DNA of 64,000 nucleotides from Thermus albus (GCF_022760855.1 NZ_JAKTNR010000004.1:1-64000); one strand, 5' to 3'; counted from the stretch's first letter, positions 21,408 through 30,709 are shown. A program made the numbers and translations. The notes: generated by a model not told the origin, from the sequence alone.

Positions 21408-23264
21408 TCACCTCCCGATAAGGGGCCGGTAGAGGAAGGAGAGGTCCGGCGCTATCCCTCCCAGGTCTCCTAGGACCTTGTAAGGGGTGCCTCGCACCCC
21501 GGGTATCTCGTATCCTTCCGGCACGGATACCCAGCGCCAGTGGGTCCTCTCGGCCACGAAGGGCAGGGTGTAGGGGGGAACCCCCAGGGGCTGGGCAGGA
21601 CCCTCCAGGGGCAAGGAGGGATAGGCCAGGACGCAAGGGGGGCAGTACTCAATGCGGATGTCTATGGTGAGGGGCACGTGCCAGTAGACCACCAGCCGGG
21701 ATAGCTGGCTCCAGGCCCAGCCCACCCAGTTCCCCAGGTTGATCTGGGAGAGGTCCACGTTGCGGATGTCGGGCACGTTGGTGGCCTCCAGGATGTTGAA
21801 GGCCTGGAAGAGGCTGGTGTACCCAAACGCCTCGTAGACGGGCAAGGAAGCCGGGGGAAACCAGCGCTTGGCCTCCTCAAACTTCCAGAGGCCCGGGCTT
21901 TCCCTCATCCCCTTGATGGGCTCGTTTTGGGGTTTGCCCCCGGTAAGGCCCGTGAGGTCGTTTCCCAGCTTCAGCGCGCTGTCCACCAGCATGAGGCCCC
22001 GGGCGGCGCACCCCGCCACCTCGTCCAAACTCCCCGTGCACCCCTTCAGGACCGGTATCCCCTGGGTGAGGGTGCGCAAGGGGGTTTCCACCAGGGCCTT
22101 CACCTGTTGCTTTAAGGTATCCGCCACACCCGGAATGCCGTAGAAGGCCTTACTGTCGTACAAAACCCTCACCGAGCGGTAGAAGTGCACATAGAGGTAG
22201 ACCTTCTCCACCTCGCTTCCCGCCTTGTCTATGAGGGCCTTGTAGGTGTCCCATATTCCCTGAATGGTGTTCCACAGGGCCTGGGGGTCCCGGGGCAGGA
22301 GCTCCGTGTACACCGGGGCCACCACGGCCCCCCCGTTCAGGAGGTGCCCCTGCCAGGGGATGGGCAGGTAGGCCTTGGGGGCTCCCAGGCTTTGGAAGTC
22401 CCCGCCCAAGCCAGAGAGGAGGTCCTGTGGGGTGTTGGGCCTTGGGGTGAGGAGGATGCGGGCCACCTCCTCCAGGTACTGGGGATAGTAGCGCTCAAAG
22501 GCGTGCCGCATGGCCGCCTTGACCCGGGCGTCCGCAGCCTCGCTGTTGAACCAGAAGGGCCGGGAGGGGTAGCCGGGGGTGCGGAAGATCTCCGTCCCCT
22601 GCACCATCACCTTGAACCCCGGGATGTACATGATGGGGAGGAGGTTCAGGCCCAGGTCGTCGCAGAAGTCCTCCGCCTTGACCTGGGGTACCGGTAGGTA
22701 GCGGTCCAGGCTGTGCAGGCCCGCGGAGGCTATCTTCCCCGGGTCAAAGGGGGTGAGTTTCCCCAGGAAGGCGGTGTCCAGGCTCTCGGAGGGGACGTTC
22801 AGCCGCACCTCGGGGAGGGGTGGGTCCAGGTCCGGCCCCTTCAGGCCGAAGCCGCAGTAGGTCAGCCAGAAGGCAGGATTATTAAGCTCGGTGATGACCC
22901 GCCAGTAGTACCTCTCCTCAAACCTCTGCCAGGCCTTCCTGAGGTCCCTGGCCACCTCCCGGGTGGCCTCGAGGCTGGACATGGGAAGCCTAAACTCGTG
23001 GGCCTGGGCCTCGTTCCAGGGCATGCGGTCCTTGCAGGCGTTGGGGTCCTTTTGCGGGTCACATGGCCCCTTCTGGTACTCCTGGTAGCGGTCCTTGCGC
23101 AAGACCTCCAGGAAAGGCCACCGCCCTTTGAGGAGTTGTTCTAAGCGATAGTCGGGTTGCGACAGCAAGTACTTGGTCCACTCCTCGTACCTGGGGCCTG
23201 GGACCGTGTTCTGCCCCAGGGCCAAAGGGAGTAAAGGCAAAAGGAAAGACAGGCGCCGCATCAC
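21408..23264 (-). CDS. Large secreted protein, unknown
   Basis: 618 residues with a signal peptide (LSFLLPLLPLALGQ), mostly helical and aromatic-rich, with scattered cysteines (CDPQKDPNACKDR, CGFGLKG, CPPC). No family recognised. It starts 1 bp into the stop of the upstream gene. The large soluble form, the CPPC pair and the operon position suggest an exported structural component of the mating apparatus. Confidence 0.65.
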   Translation of the reverse strand: MMRRLSFLLPLLPLALGQNTVPGPRYEEWTKYLLSQPDYRLEQLLKGRWPFLEVLRKDRYQEYQKGPCDPQKDPNACKDRMPWNEAQAHEFRLPMSSLEATREVARDLRKAWQRFEERYYWRVITELNNPAFWLTYCGFGLKGPDLDPPLPEVRLNVPSESLDTAFLGKLTPFDPGKIASAGLHSLDRYLPVPQVKAEDFCDDLGLNLLPIMYIPGFKVMVQGTEIFRTPGYPSRPFWFNSEAADARVKAAMRHAFERYYPQYLEEVARILLTPRPNTPQDLLSGLGGDFQSLGAPKAYLPIPWQGHLLNGGAVVAPVYTELLPRDPQALWNTIQGIWDTYKALIDKAGSEVEKVYLYVHFYRSVRVLYDSKAFYGIPGVADTLKQQVKALVETPLRTLTQGIPVLKGCTGSLDEVAGCAARGLMLVDSALKLGNDLTGLTGGKPQNEPIKGMRESPGLWKFEEAKRWFPPASLPVYEAFGYTSLFQAFNILEATNVPDIRNVDLSQINLGNWVGWAWSQLSRLVVYWHVPLTIDIRIEYCPPCVLAYPSLPLEGPAQPLGVPPYTLPFVAERTHWRWVSVPEGYEIPGVRGTPYKVLGDLGGIAPDLSFLYRPLIGR

Positions 23265-25177
23265 AACCCCCTTTCACGGCACCAGTCCCCAAGGCGCTTG
23301 TACCACTCCTTGGCCTCGGGGCGGTTCAGGCCCCCATAGGGGTTGCGGTCAGGGAGGAGGCTACGGGTGATGTAGGTGACGTAGGGGTCCCCCTCCACCG
23401 CTTCGATCTCCTTGCCCTGGGGCTGGAGGTAACCTTCAAGCCCGGGTATCCGGTACCGCCTCCCCTCTGCGGTTACATAGCCCCCTGGCTCCACGGGACG
23501 GTCGTTGTCCGTGGCCGCCCGCCAGGTGGTCCGCCAGCGGGAGAGGTACCACTGCACATCCCACGCCGACACCTGGAGCCGCCATCCGTACACCTGGATC
23601 TGGTAGTCGTAGTGGACGGAGAAGAGGCTGATCCAACGCCTCTCCACCTGGGCGCTACCCCGTATCCGGTTCTGCCCGTCCCACACTTCGCAGGTGATGG
23701 GGTAAGCGTTGGTGGCACCGTAACGGGTTAGACCACAGAAGTAGGCTTGGCCTTGCCAGCGCCAGACGAGGCGGAAGCTCTCCCAACCGGCCCCATAGTT
23801 GCCGCCAAAGGTGAAGTCCCAGGGGGGAATGGTCTGGTCCGTGTAGGTGAGGCTCTGGGGGTTTTCCTCGTCCAGGCTCAGGGTGCCCCGGGCTTTTACC
23901 AGGGCGTACCCCCGGTTCCTCCCCTGGGCGTCGGTAACCGGCTCCACCCGGGTCCAGTCCGTGGGGGGAGGGTTTGGCAGGGTGAGGCGCACCTCCTCGC
24001 TGCCGTTTCCCAGGTCGAAGGTGGCCTTGCCATTCCAATCCCCTCCGTAGGTGTAGATGTTGGTCCACCCCGTTAACCACCCTCCCCCCCACCGCCATAA
24101 GGGGCTAGGCTCGCTCAAGCTCAGCTCCTTAAACTCCACCCGGGCCTTCAGGTTGGCCTGGGAGATGCACCCGTAGAGGTAGGCCCGGGCCTCGGGTAGG
24201 CCGTCTGCCGTGGGCACCAGGGCCAGGGTCTGGCCCAGGCAGTCCGGACCATCCGGCCAGTCGGGACGGTCCACCAGGTACCTCCCCGCCATGGCCGCTC
24301 CCTTCTGGCCGGCACCTTGCGGGGGCCAGATGACCGCCAGGCTGTCCTTTTTGTCCAGGGTGGCCTTGGGCAGGACATGGAAGCGGGTATCCGCCCTATA
24401 GCCCGTGGGGCAGTAGGCCTTTGCGGTACCCTCCGGCACCACGAAACGCACCGGCCCCCCCACCCGGCTCGTGTACTCCTGGGCCAGCTGAAAGGTCCAG
24501 GGGGAAACCTCGGGCACGAAGAACCAGATCTCCGCCCCCCGGGTCTGGCGCCCGTAGAAGGCCCTCAGCTTGGCCATGGAGTCAATGAGGGTCTTCTGGG
24601 CCAGGTCTGCGGGAGAGATGCCGGCGAAGATGCTCCCCCCGGAAGGGGGCTGGTAGCCCGTCATCCCGGGGTAGCGGTAGCGCTCCGGGCTTCCCCCGGG
24701 GGGCCTGACGGTAAGCCAACCCCCAGTCTCCATAGGCACGGCCCCATCCGGGGAAGCCTGCCAGGTCTTGACCCCCGAGAGGGGCCAGACGGCGTACTCC
24801 ACCCGGTAGCGGTAGGGCCGGTTGCTGGCGTCGTACTCCGTGGTCACCCCAGCCTTGCCCCGAAGCCTCCCCTGGCTGTCGTAGACGTCGTAGGTCTGTC
24901 CGTTGGGGTAGCTCCCAGGGCTAAAGCCGGAAAGGGTGAAGGTATCGCAAGCCCCCGGGCACAGGTAAAGCCGCCCGTTCCAAGAAAGGGACTGATACAC
25001 CGTGCCCTGGGTGGGGTTACCCCCGGTCTCCAGGAGGAACTCCACCCGCACCCGGTAGCCCTCCTGGGCGTTGCCCTCCAGGTAGCCCCGCACCTCCGTG
25101 GAGGGCCTCGGGCCATCCACCAGGCCCACCTGGGCCAGGGCCAGGGAGAGAAGGGGAATGACCGCCAACTGACGCAT
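23261..25177 (-). CDS. Large secreted protein with an internal duplication
   Basis: 638 residues with a short signal peptide (AVIPLLSLALAQ). An N-terminal segment (LYLCPGACDTF, then YDVYDSQGRLRGKAGV, WLTV, RYRYPGMTGYQPP) recurs near the C-terminus (AYFCGLTRYG, CEVWDGQNRIRGSAQV, YVTAEGRRYRIPGLEGYLQP), so the same beta-rich domain occurs twice around a central region. Start ATG 25177 follows AAGGGAGG. Function unknown; surface or envelope exposure likely. Confidence 0.65.
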   Translation of the reverse strand: MRQLAVIPLLSLALAQVGLVDGPRPSTEVRGYLEGNAQEGYRVRVEFLLETGGNPTQGTVYQSLSWNGRLYLCPGACDTFTLSGFSPGSYPNGQTYDVYDSQGRLRGKAGVTTEYDASNRPYRYRVEYAVWPLSGVKTWQASPDGAVPMETGGWLTVRPPGGSPERYRYPGMTGYQPPSGGSIFAGISPADLAQKTLIDSMAKLRAFYGRQTRGAEIWFFVPEVSPWTFQLAQEYTSRVGGPVRFVVPEGTAKAYCPTGYRADTRFHVLPKATLDKKDSLAVIWPPQGAGQKGAAMAGRYLVDRPDWPDGPDCLGQTLALVPTADGLPEARAYLYGCISQANLKARVEFKELSLSEPSPLWRWGGGWLTGWTNIYTYGGDWNGKATFDLGNGSEEVRLTLPNPPPTDWTRVEPVTDAQGRNRGYALVKARGTLSLDEENPQSLTYTDQTIPPWDFTFGGNYGAGWESFRLVWRWQGQAYFCGLTRYGATNAYPITCEVWDGQNRIRGSAQVERRWISLFSVHYDYQIQVYGWRLQVSAWDVQWYLSRWRTTWRAATDNDRPVEPGGYVTAEGRRYRIPGLEGYLQPQGKEIEAVEGDPYVTYITRSLLPDRNPYGGLNRPEAKEWYKRLGDWCRERGL

Positions 25178-25187
25178 ATCGCCTCCC

Positions 25188-26411
25188 TTAGGGGTATTGC
25201 CGCCCCCTTTGGAACATGGGCTCAATCATGAGGAGACCTTTAAGGGTGGGCACGATGCCCGTGGGGGTCTCCACCAGGGCCAGGCACCGCCTCCCCTCCT
25301 GGGTGTCCTTGTAGAGGCGGCACGAGGCCAGCACCTGCTGGCGCTCCTCCTCGGGTACCCCGGGGTACTCCCGGTCCGCGGGGTCGTAGTAGCGCCGGGG
25401 GATGAGGCGGTCCAGAAGGAGGTAGTCGTGCCGCCACCCCTTCACCATGAGGAAGGTCTTGATCTCCACCTTGGGACCGATGTCGGCGCCACGGGCGTTC
25501 TGCCCCCCGAAGCAGAAGGTGATGAACCCTCCGCAAAGCCTCCCTGTGTAGAGGAGGCCCTGGAGGATGCTGGGCACATCGGTGAGGATCTTGATCTCCC
25601 CGGCGGGGTCCGCCCTGGTGCAGATGCCCAGCCAGTTGCAGTCGTAGAAGTAGCCCCGGGCCGCCTTCGCCAGGGCCTCCCGCACCGGGCCCGGAATCTC
25701 CTTGGCGTAGGCGTAGGCCAGCATGCTGGCGGTGGCCCGCTTGTGGTCCTCCTCAATGCGGCGGGCAAACTCCTGGAGGGCGGTGTCGTAGTCCATCCCC
25801 GCCCTCTGCTCCCAGGAGATGTAGGCGTAGGCCGTCCCTGTAGCGGTGATGGTGCCGGACCTTACTTCCCAGTAGCGGCTATTGGGTACCTCTGCGCAGT
25901 AGGAGGGGGCAGAGTAGACCGGGCTCACCTGGTAGTTCTGGTAGTAGGTGGTGGTCTCCCAGGTGCTCCCGTTCCACTGCTGGGTGGTACACCTGAAGTT
26001 GGCCCACTGCTCCCGCCAGTAGACGAAGGCCTCCGCCCGGAAGGTATGGCGTCCGTTATCGCGGTCGTCCAGCTCCCGGGTGGAGGTGGACACGCTGGGG
26101 CACCCCTGGACCCACTGGCTTCCCCCTGGACCCTGCAAGGGGGGATCGTAGCCTGCCGTCCCCCAGGCCACATCCTTAAGGGCCAGCTGCCCGCCACTCC
26201 ACGAGACCCGTACCCAGGCCGTGGCCCCTGGGGCCGTGGTGCTGGCCGAAACGGAAAAGCTCCCCCGCTGGGTAAGCCCGGTAGGGAACACCTGGAGGGT
26301 GAGGGAGGGCTGGCCCACGGGAAGCTCCCGGTAATCCGGTGGGGTTCGGGGAACGTGGCAGGTTTGGGCCAAGCCTAAACCCAACAGAAAGGCTCCCAAG
26401 GCTATGCCCCG
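25188..26411 (-). CDS. Secreted protein with an N-terminal beta-rich region
   Basis: 407 residues with a signal peptide (IALGAFLLGLGLAQ). The first 200 residues are rich in serine, threonine, tyrosine and tryptophan; the remainder contains GGFITFCFGGQNARG and several cysteines. ATG 26411 was preferred because the signal peptide then starts cleanly; an upstream ATG at 26432 lies inside a TATAAT box. Its own promoter, CGGACA-17-TATAAT, ends at 26431. No family recognised. Confidence 0.62.
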   Translation of the reverse strand, partial: RGIALGAFLLGLGLAQTCHVPRTPPDYRELPVGQPSLTLQVFPTGLTQRGSFSVSASTTAPGATAWVRVSWSGGQLALKDVAWGTAGYDPPLQGPGGSQWVQGCPSVSTSTRELDDRDNGRHTFRAEAFVYWREQWANFRCTTQQWNGSTWETTTYYQNYQVSPVYSAPSYCAEVPNSRYWEVRSGTITATGTAYAYISWEQRAGMDYDTALQEFARRIEEDHKRATASMLAYAYAKEIPGPVREALAKAARGYFYDCNWLGICTRADPAGEIKILTDVPSILQGLLYTGRLCGGFITFCFGGQNARGADIGPKVEIKTFLMVKGWRHDYLLLDRLIPRRYYDPADREYPGVPEEERQQVLASCRLYKDTQEGRRCLALVETPTGIVPTLKGLLMIEPMFQRGRQYP

Positions 26412-26430
26412 CATAGACACCTCGGGAGCC

Positions 26431-26459
26431 ATTATACACGGTAGTAGAGTTATTGTCCG
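26431..26459 (-). promoter_or_regulatory. Internal promoter before the 407-residue secreted protein
   Basis: CGGACA (26459-26454), 17-bp spacer, TATAAT (26436-26431), overlapping the end of the lipoprotein gene. It allows the secreted-protein genes to be expressed separately from the VirB9-like genes. Confidence 0.5.
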
Positions 26460-28144
26460 CTAGATGGTGTGTAGGTGATGGTAAAGCTAGTAGTCTGTCC
26501 CGCCTGTATCTGGACCGTGCCCCCTGGGGGCGTGGGAGTATAGGTGATCCCGTTCACCACCACGGCGAAGGCGGTGATGGTATAGGTGCCTGGGGGCAGG
26601 TTAAGGACAGTGCTCTTGGTAACCGTGATGTCCCCGGTTTGGCCCGAGACCACCACATGCCCGTCGGTGCCGCTCGGTGCTCCCTGGAAGAGGATGGCCA
26701 GGGCCAGCTCTCCCGTGGGCGAGGTCACGTTCACCGTGATGCCCTGGGTGCGCTCAACGCCTCCCCCGGAGGCCTTCACCACCAGGGTGTAGGTACCAGG
26801 GGCTACCGTGTTGGCCACGGAAAGGGTCAGGGGTACGTCCGTAGGCCCGCTAGGGGTTACCGGTCCACCCGTGAGGCTAAACCCCTGGGGAGCCCCCACA
26901 AGGGTGAAGCTGATGCTACCCGTGAAGCCATTCTGTGGGGAGATGGAGGCCACCAAGGTGGTGGACGCTCCCTGGGTCAGGGTCATGGAGGTGGGGGACA
27001 GGCTGAAGGTGAAGTCCGGCTGGGATACGGTGAGGACCAGGCTGGCGGTGGCCGTGGCACCACCCCCTTCTGCTTTGACCGTGAGGGTGTAGCTTCCGGG
27101 GGCCACGCCCGTCTCCACCTTCAGGGCCAAGACCACCTGGGTGGGTCCGTTCACGGCCACGCTATCGGGGGTCAAGGTGACGCCGCTGGGTGCCCCCACC
27201 AGGGAGAGGGCCACGTTCCCGCTCACGTTCTGGGGGGTGAGGGTGGCCTTCACGGTGCCGGTCCCCCCCTGGGGCACGGTGAGGGTGGTGGGGTCCAGGC
27301 TGAGGGTGAGGGATGCGGGCCGGTTTTGGTAGGCCACCTGGACCTCCGCCCGGCTTCCGGGGTTTAGGAGGGCCGGGGAGCCACTCACGCTGGGCACATA
27401 GGTGCCCACGGGGTCGGCTTCCACAAAGTAGGTGCCTGGGGGCAGGGTGAGGAGCCGGCTCGTGGTGAGGGAGGACACGGTGGTGCCGCTTCCGTCCTTC
27501 ACCCGTACCCGGGCATCGGTGCCGCTAGGCAGGCCGGAGATGTTCACCAGGAGTTCTCCGGTGCGAATCTCTTTGGCGTAGGTAATGGTCTTGGAAACCG
27601 TGCTTCCGGGGGCAAGGTTAACAAAGTCTGATGTGGGATTGGGCAGGTACCGTTCCCCGGCGTAGGTTACTGCCTCAGCCCTTAGGGTATAGACACCCGG
27701 TCGTAGGGTTAACCGTGTCGTCTTGGTAACCCTCCCGTCAAATCCTTCGCCACTTACCCGAATACTGCCTTCGGCTCCTTCTGGAAGACCGTCCACCACC
27801 AGGATGAAGGTACCGGGAAGAGTTGACACGTCCACGGCATACCGCACCCGCACCTGAGCCCGCTTTCCGTACTTCACCTCTGCGGGGCTTCCCTCCACCG
27901 TGGGAAGGTATTTCTCTCCCCCGGAACCCGTTACCGGATTGGCGGTAACCTCATAGCTGCCCTCAGGAAGCTCCAGAACCTTGGAAGCGGAAAGTTTAAT
28001 CCCCTTGGGTTGGACCGTTACATCCGCCTCCACCCCTTCCGGAAGCCCCCCTACGGCCACCGAAAGCTCCCCGTTCAGGGAACCTTGTATGCTGGTGCAA
28101 GCTCCTAAAAGCAAGGCCATCCCCAAAAGCCATGCCCTTACCAT
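26450..28144 (-). CDS. Repeat-containing surface lipoprotein
   Basis: 564 residues. Lipobox LLGAC puts the lipidated cysteine at residue 16. The rest is built of short beta repeats: PEGA-like units ending LPEGSYEV, LRPGVYTL, LPPGTYFV and LPPGTYTI, and two larger Ig-like units with SLSPTSMTLTQGAST/VPQGGTGTV and GSYTLTVKAEGG/GTYTLVVKASGG. Almost no cysteine or charge clusters. Probably an outer-membrane lipoprotein exposed as an adhesin or envelope spacer. It may replace the VirB7 lipoprotein or act in mating-pair contact, both inferred. It overlaps the SLH gene by 7 bp. Confidence 0.8.
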   Translation of the reverse strand: MVRAWLLGMALLLGACTSIQGSLNGELSVAVGGLPEGVEADVTVQPKGIKLSASKVLELPEGSYEVTANPVTGSGGEKYLPTVEGSPAEVKYGKRAQVRVRYAVDVSTLPGTFILVVDGLPEGAEGSIRVSGEGFDGRVTKTTRLTLRPGVYTLRAEAVTYAGERYLPNPTSDFVNLAPGSTVSKTITYAKEIRTGELLVNISGLPSGTDARVRVKDGSGTTVSSLTTSRLLTLPPGTYFVEADPVGTYVPSVSGSPALLNPGSRAEVQVAYQNRPASLTLSLDPTTLTVPQGGTGTVKATLTPQNVSGNVALSLVGAPSGVTLTPDSVAVNGPTQVVLALKVETGVAPGSYTLTVKAEGGGATATASLVLTVSQPDFTFSLSPTSMTLTQGASTTLVASISPQNGFTGSISFTLVGAPQGFSLTGGPVTPSGPTDVPLTLSVANTVAPGTYTLVVKASGGGVERTQGITVNVTSPTGELALAILFQGAPSGTDGHVVVSGQTGDITVTKSTVLNLPPGTYTITAFAVVVNGITYTPTPPGGTVQIQAGQTTSFTITYTPSSGQ

Positions 28145-29298
28145 CGGTACATCACCCCCACACCAAACCGGGACACGATGGGACCACTTCCCAAGGGGTA
28201 AGACTGCAACCCCTCAAGGGCCAGGGATACACCCGCCACCAGGTCCACCTTTAGGCCAAAACTCCCTTCTCCGTAGAGGAAACCAGGGCCGTAGAGGCCA
28301 TACCCCAGACCCAAACCCATGCGGTAGCCGATGCCTTGTCCCTCCCCCCGGTAACCCACGCCTAGGGACCCGTAAGGACCCAGCCCTCCTAGGGCACCCA
28401 AGACCCTTAGGGAGAGACCGGAAGGCAAGGTGTAATCCAACTGGGCAAATCCCGAATCCAACCCGGTCAAGTAGACGGCCAACCCAAAGGGCTTGGGGGT
28501 AAAAGACCGGGGTATTTCCTTCCGTAAACGGGCCACCTCCTCCTTAAGGGAACGCACCGCCTCCTCCAGGGAGTCCACACGCCCCGAGAGACCAGAAAGA
28601 CGCTTTTCCAGCTCGCTCACCTTAGCCGATGCCGCCTCCACTGCCGCTAGCCGGTTACCCAACTGGGCTAAGGAGGCGGACAAGGCAGCCCACTTCTCCT
28701 CTAAGAGCTTTCTGTTCCCCTCTAGTCCCTGGGAGAAACTCTCCTCAAAGGCCTTCAGTTTACCGTCCACATCCCGCAAGGCTCCGGCCAGGGTGTTCAT
28801 CTCCTCCCGGTAGTCCTTGAGGGAACGGTAAACCACCCCCTCCAGGTCGGAAAGGCGGGCCGCCACCTCTCCCACCTGGGCCAAGGCCTCCCTGGAAGCC
28901 TCTACCCCTTTCCCCGCCAAGGTGGAAAGCTCTCCTTCCAAGGAGGCCAGCTTGCCCTCGAGGGTCTTCAGACGATCCGAAAGCCCGGCCACCGCCTCCT
29001 GAGAACCTTGCACCTCCTTGCGCCACAACTCCACCGCCCTTAAAAGCCCCTTGAGGGCTTCTATATCCTCCTTGGTGAGGTCCCGTAGGTCCTTAAGCCG
29101 GTACTGGAGAATGAGGCGCCATAACATGGCCGCCATCTCCCCACGGGTGATGTTGGCGTCTAGACGCAAGGCCCCATCGGGATACCCGTAGAGGATACCC
29201 TCCTGCACCAACTGCTGGGCCGCCTCCTCCGACCAACCCTGGGCCACTCCCAGGGGAAGGAGCATTAGGCCCGCAAAAACTCCCCACCTGCGCATCAC
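28138..29298 (-). CDS. SLH-domain, coiled-coil, beta-barrel outer-membrane protein
   Basis: 386 residues: signal peptide, one S-layer homology domain (about 20-70, with YGYPDGALRLDANITRGEMAAML), a long coiled coil (about 75-260) and a glycine- and tyrosine-rich C-terminal barrel ending in the aromatic residues YRW. The layout is that of SlpM/SlpA-type proteins that link the Thermus outer membrane to the pyruvylated cell wall. Encoded within the transfer operon, it may anchor the apparatus in this unusual envelope. Confidence 0.82.
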   Translation of the reverse strand: MMRRWGVFAGLMLLPLGVAQGWSEEAAQQLVQEGILYGYPDGALRLDANITRGEMAAMLWRLILQYRLKDLRDLTKEDIEALKGLLRAVELWRKEVQGSQEAVAGLSDRLKTLEGKLASLEGELSTLAGKGVEASREALAQVGEVAARLSDLEGVVYRSLKDYREEMNTLAGALRDVDGKLKAFEESFSQGLEGNRKLLEEKWAALSASLAQLGNRLAAVEAASAKVSELEKRLSGLSGRVDSLEEAVRSLKEEVARLRKEIPRSFTPKPFGLAVYLTGLDSGFAQLDYTLPSGLSLRVLGALGGLGPYGSLGVGYRGEGQGIGYRMGLGLGYGLYGPGFLYGEGSFGLKVDLVAGVSLALEGLQSYPLGSGPIVSRFGVGVMYRW

Positions 29299-30050
29299 TT
29301 CACCTCACCCCACCTCTGGCTCAAGACCACCTGACGCCCCGTACCCACCACCGTGGCACTCCAAGAGAGCTCCAAAGGAGGAGTTCCCTTTTCCACCAGA
29401 AAGGCTCCACGTTCGGATTCCTGAGGTAGGAGCCTCCCGGGAACCGCCGCCCCTTCCCGCCACAGGAGTCGGAAGGAAAAGGGACCATCCTTGCCCCGTA
29501 GGGAAAGCCGGGCCGGGTCCAGGACCACCGGGTCCCGTCCCGCATTCAGAACCCGGTATTCCAGGAGAAGCCCCTCCCCAGCCTTGGTTACCGTGAACTC
29601 CGCTTGTAGGGGAGAAGATGGGGCCACTTCTCCCTTGCGGGAATCCGCCCCACCCGAGACCCTCGACTCGGGTAAGGGAGGGGGAAAGTCCTGCGTCTGC
29701 TGAGGGTAACGGATCCGATAACGGTAGGTGGTGAAGTTCTTCTCGTCTATCACCAACCGGAGGAGGAAGACCCTACCTCCTGCGGTTACCACCAGGTCGG
29801 TGGTTCCTGCCCGTTTGGTGGGCCTGAGGTAGATGCTGTTGCCGAAGACCCGGAGCTCAAAGAGGTCGGAACGGGCGGAAACCGCCTGCTCCACCTGTTC
29901 GTCCACATCCACCACCGTCAGAAACCCCGGGGTGAGGACCACGATCCCAGGCCGCACCATCAGGTCCCGGACGTCGTAAACCCTTTCCACATAGGGGCCT
30001 AACTGGGCTAAAGCCCACCCGACTAGGAAAACGGCAAGAAACCTCTTCAC
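29295..30050 (-). CDS. VirB9/TrbG-like periplasmic protein
   Basis: About 251 residues with a signal peptide (FLAVFLVGWALAQ). The segment LFELRVFGNSIYLRPTKRAGTTDLVVT followed by FLLRLVIDEKNFTTYRYRIRYP fits the N-terminal VirB9 domain. The C-terminal part (about 155-251) is a beta-rich domain. GTG 30050 after GGAGGTAAGGG was chosen over the upstream ATG because the signal peptide then starts correctly. It would pair with the VirB10-type proteins at 17.5-19.4 kb in the outer core complex. Confidence 0.78.
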   Translation of the reverse strand: MKRFLAVFLVGWALAQLGPYVERVYDVRDLMVRPGIVVLTPGFLTVVDVDEQVEQAVSARSDLFELRVFGNSIYLRPTKRAGTTDLVVTAGGRVFLLRLVIDEKNFTTYRYRIRYPQQTQDFPPPLPESRVSGGADSRKGEVAPSSPLQAEFTVTKAGEGLLLEYRVLNAGRDPVVLDPARLSLRGKDGPFSFRLLWREGAAVPGRLLPQESERGAFLVEKGTPPLELSWSATVVGTGRQVVLSQRWGEVK

Positions 30051-30054
30051 CCCC

Positions 30055-30372
30055 TTACCTCCGTGCAAACTGGTATGTCCGTGCCAAGACGCCCTCCTTT
30101 ACCTCCATCCAAAGCCGGTACTCCCTGCCGTCCCAAAGCATTACCCAAAGCTCTCCCTTCCCCTCCTTGACCAGGGGTCGCACCAGCACTATGGTGCCTT
30201 CCAAGACGGCCACCTGCACATAGGGCCAACCCGTGGCTACATACCGCACCTCCTCCCCAAAACGCAAAACCGTGGTGGCATAGGGTACCAGCTCAATGCG
30301 GTAAGCCCCCGTACCCCAGGCCATCCCTAGGCCCCAAAGCCACACCCCCACCACTAACCCTACGCCTCGCAT
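30055..30372 (-). CDS. Short VirB9-like domain protein
   Basis: 105 residues: signal peptide (VGLVVGVWLWGLGMAWG), then TTVLRFGEEVRYVATG and EGTIVLVRPLVKEGKGELWVML, WDGREYRLWMEV, which follows the strand pattern of the VirB9 N-terminal domain (compare the next gene). It lacks the C-terminal domain. ATG 30372 lies nine bases after TATAAT, so its mRNA has almost no leader. First gene of the envelope operon. Confidence 0.65.
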   Translation of the reverse strand: MRGVGLVVGVWLWGLGMAWGTGAYRIELVPYATTVLRFGEEVRYVATGWPYVQVAVLEGTIVLVRPLVKEGKGELWVMLWDGREYRLWMEVKEGVLARTYQFARR

Positions 30373-30381
30373 CTGCCATAG

Positions 30382-30431
30382 ATTATACACAGAAGGCAAG
30401 ACTTGTGAAGCTACTAAGTCAGTAGTAGACT
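30382..30431. promoter_or_regulatory. Divergent promoters with overlapping -35 boxes and an operator-like repeat
   Basis: Minus strand: TTCACA (30410-30405), 17-bp spacer, TATAAT (30387-30382). Plus strand: TTGTGA (30403-30408), 17-bp spacer, TAGACT (30426-30431). CTACT-AAGTC-AGTAG, an inverted repeat, lies at 30411-30425 between the plus-strand boxes, so a bound regulator could block one side. Confidence 0.65.
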
Positions 30432-30460
30432 TGGGGTGATCCAATAGGAGGGGTGGAGGT

Positions 30461-30709
30461 ATGAGGAAGGATGAGTTGATACGGCGGAAAAAGGATGGGT
30501 TGATACGGAGGAAGGGGGACTACCTGGTCCCCCGGAAGGAAGAGGACGTCATTGACGTCCCCTGGCGGGACGTCGGTGATGCGGTTGAGGATGGAAGGAG
30601 TGGAGGATCCGCCCTTTGGGAGTTTGTCAAAAGGGCGGGAATCATCGCCTGGGCTATCGTAGGCTTCTGGATAGCTCTGGCGGTGGTGGCCAAACTGCTG
30701 GGGTACTGA
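30461..30709 (+). CDS. Small basic membrane protein
   Basis: 82 residues. The N-terminus is a basic repeat (ELIRRKKDGLIRRKGDYLVPRK), then an acidic middle, and a C-terminal membrane helix (GIIAWAIVGFWIALAVVAKLLGY). ATG follows GGGTGGAGGT. It is a single-gene plus-strand unit with its own promoter and terminator, divergent from the VirB9 operon. Tail-anchored, probably cytoplasmic-facing; function unknown. Confidence 0.75.
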   Translation: MRKDELIRRKKDGLIRRKGDYLVPRKEEDVIDVPWRDVGDAVEDGRSGGSALWEFVKRAGIIAWAIVGFWIALAVVAKLLGY

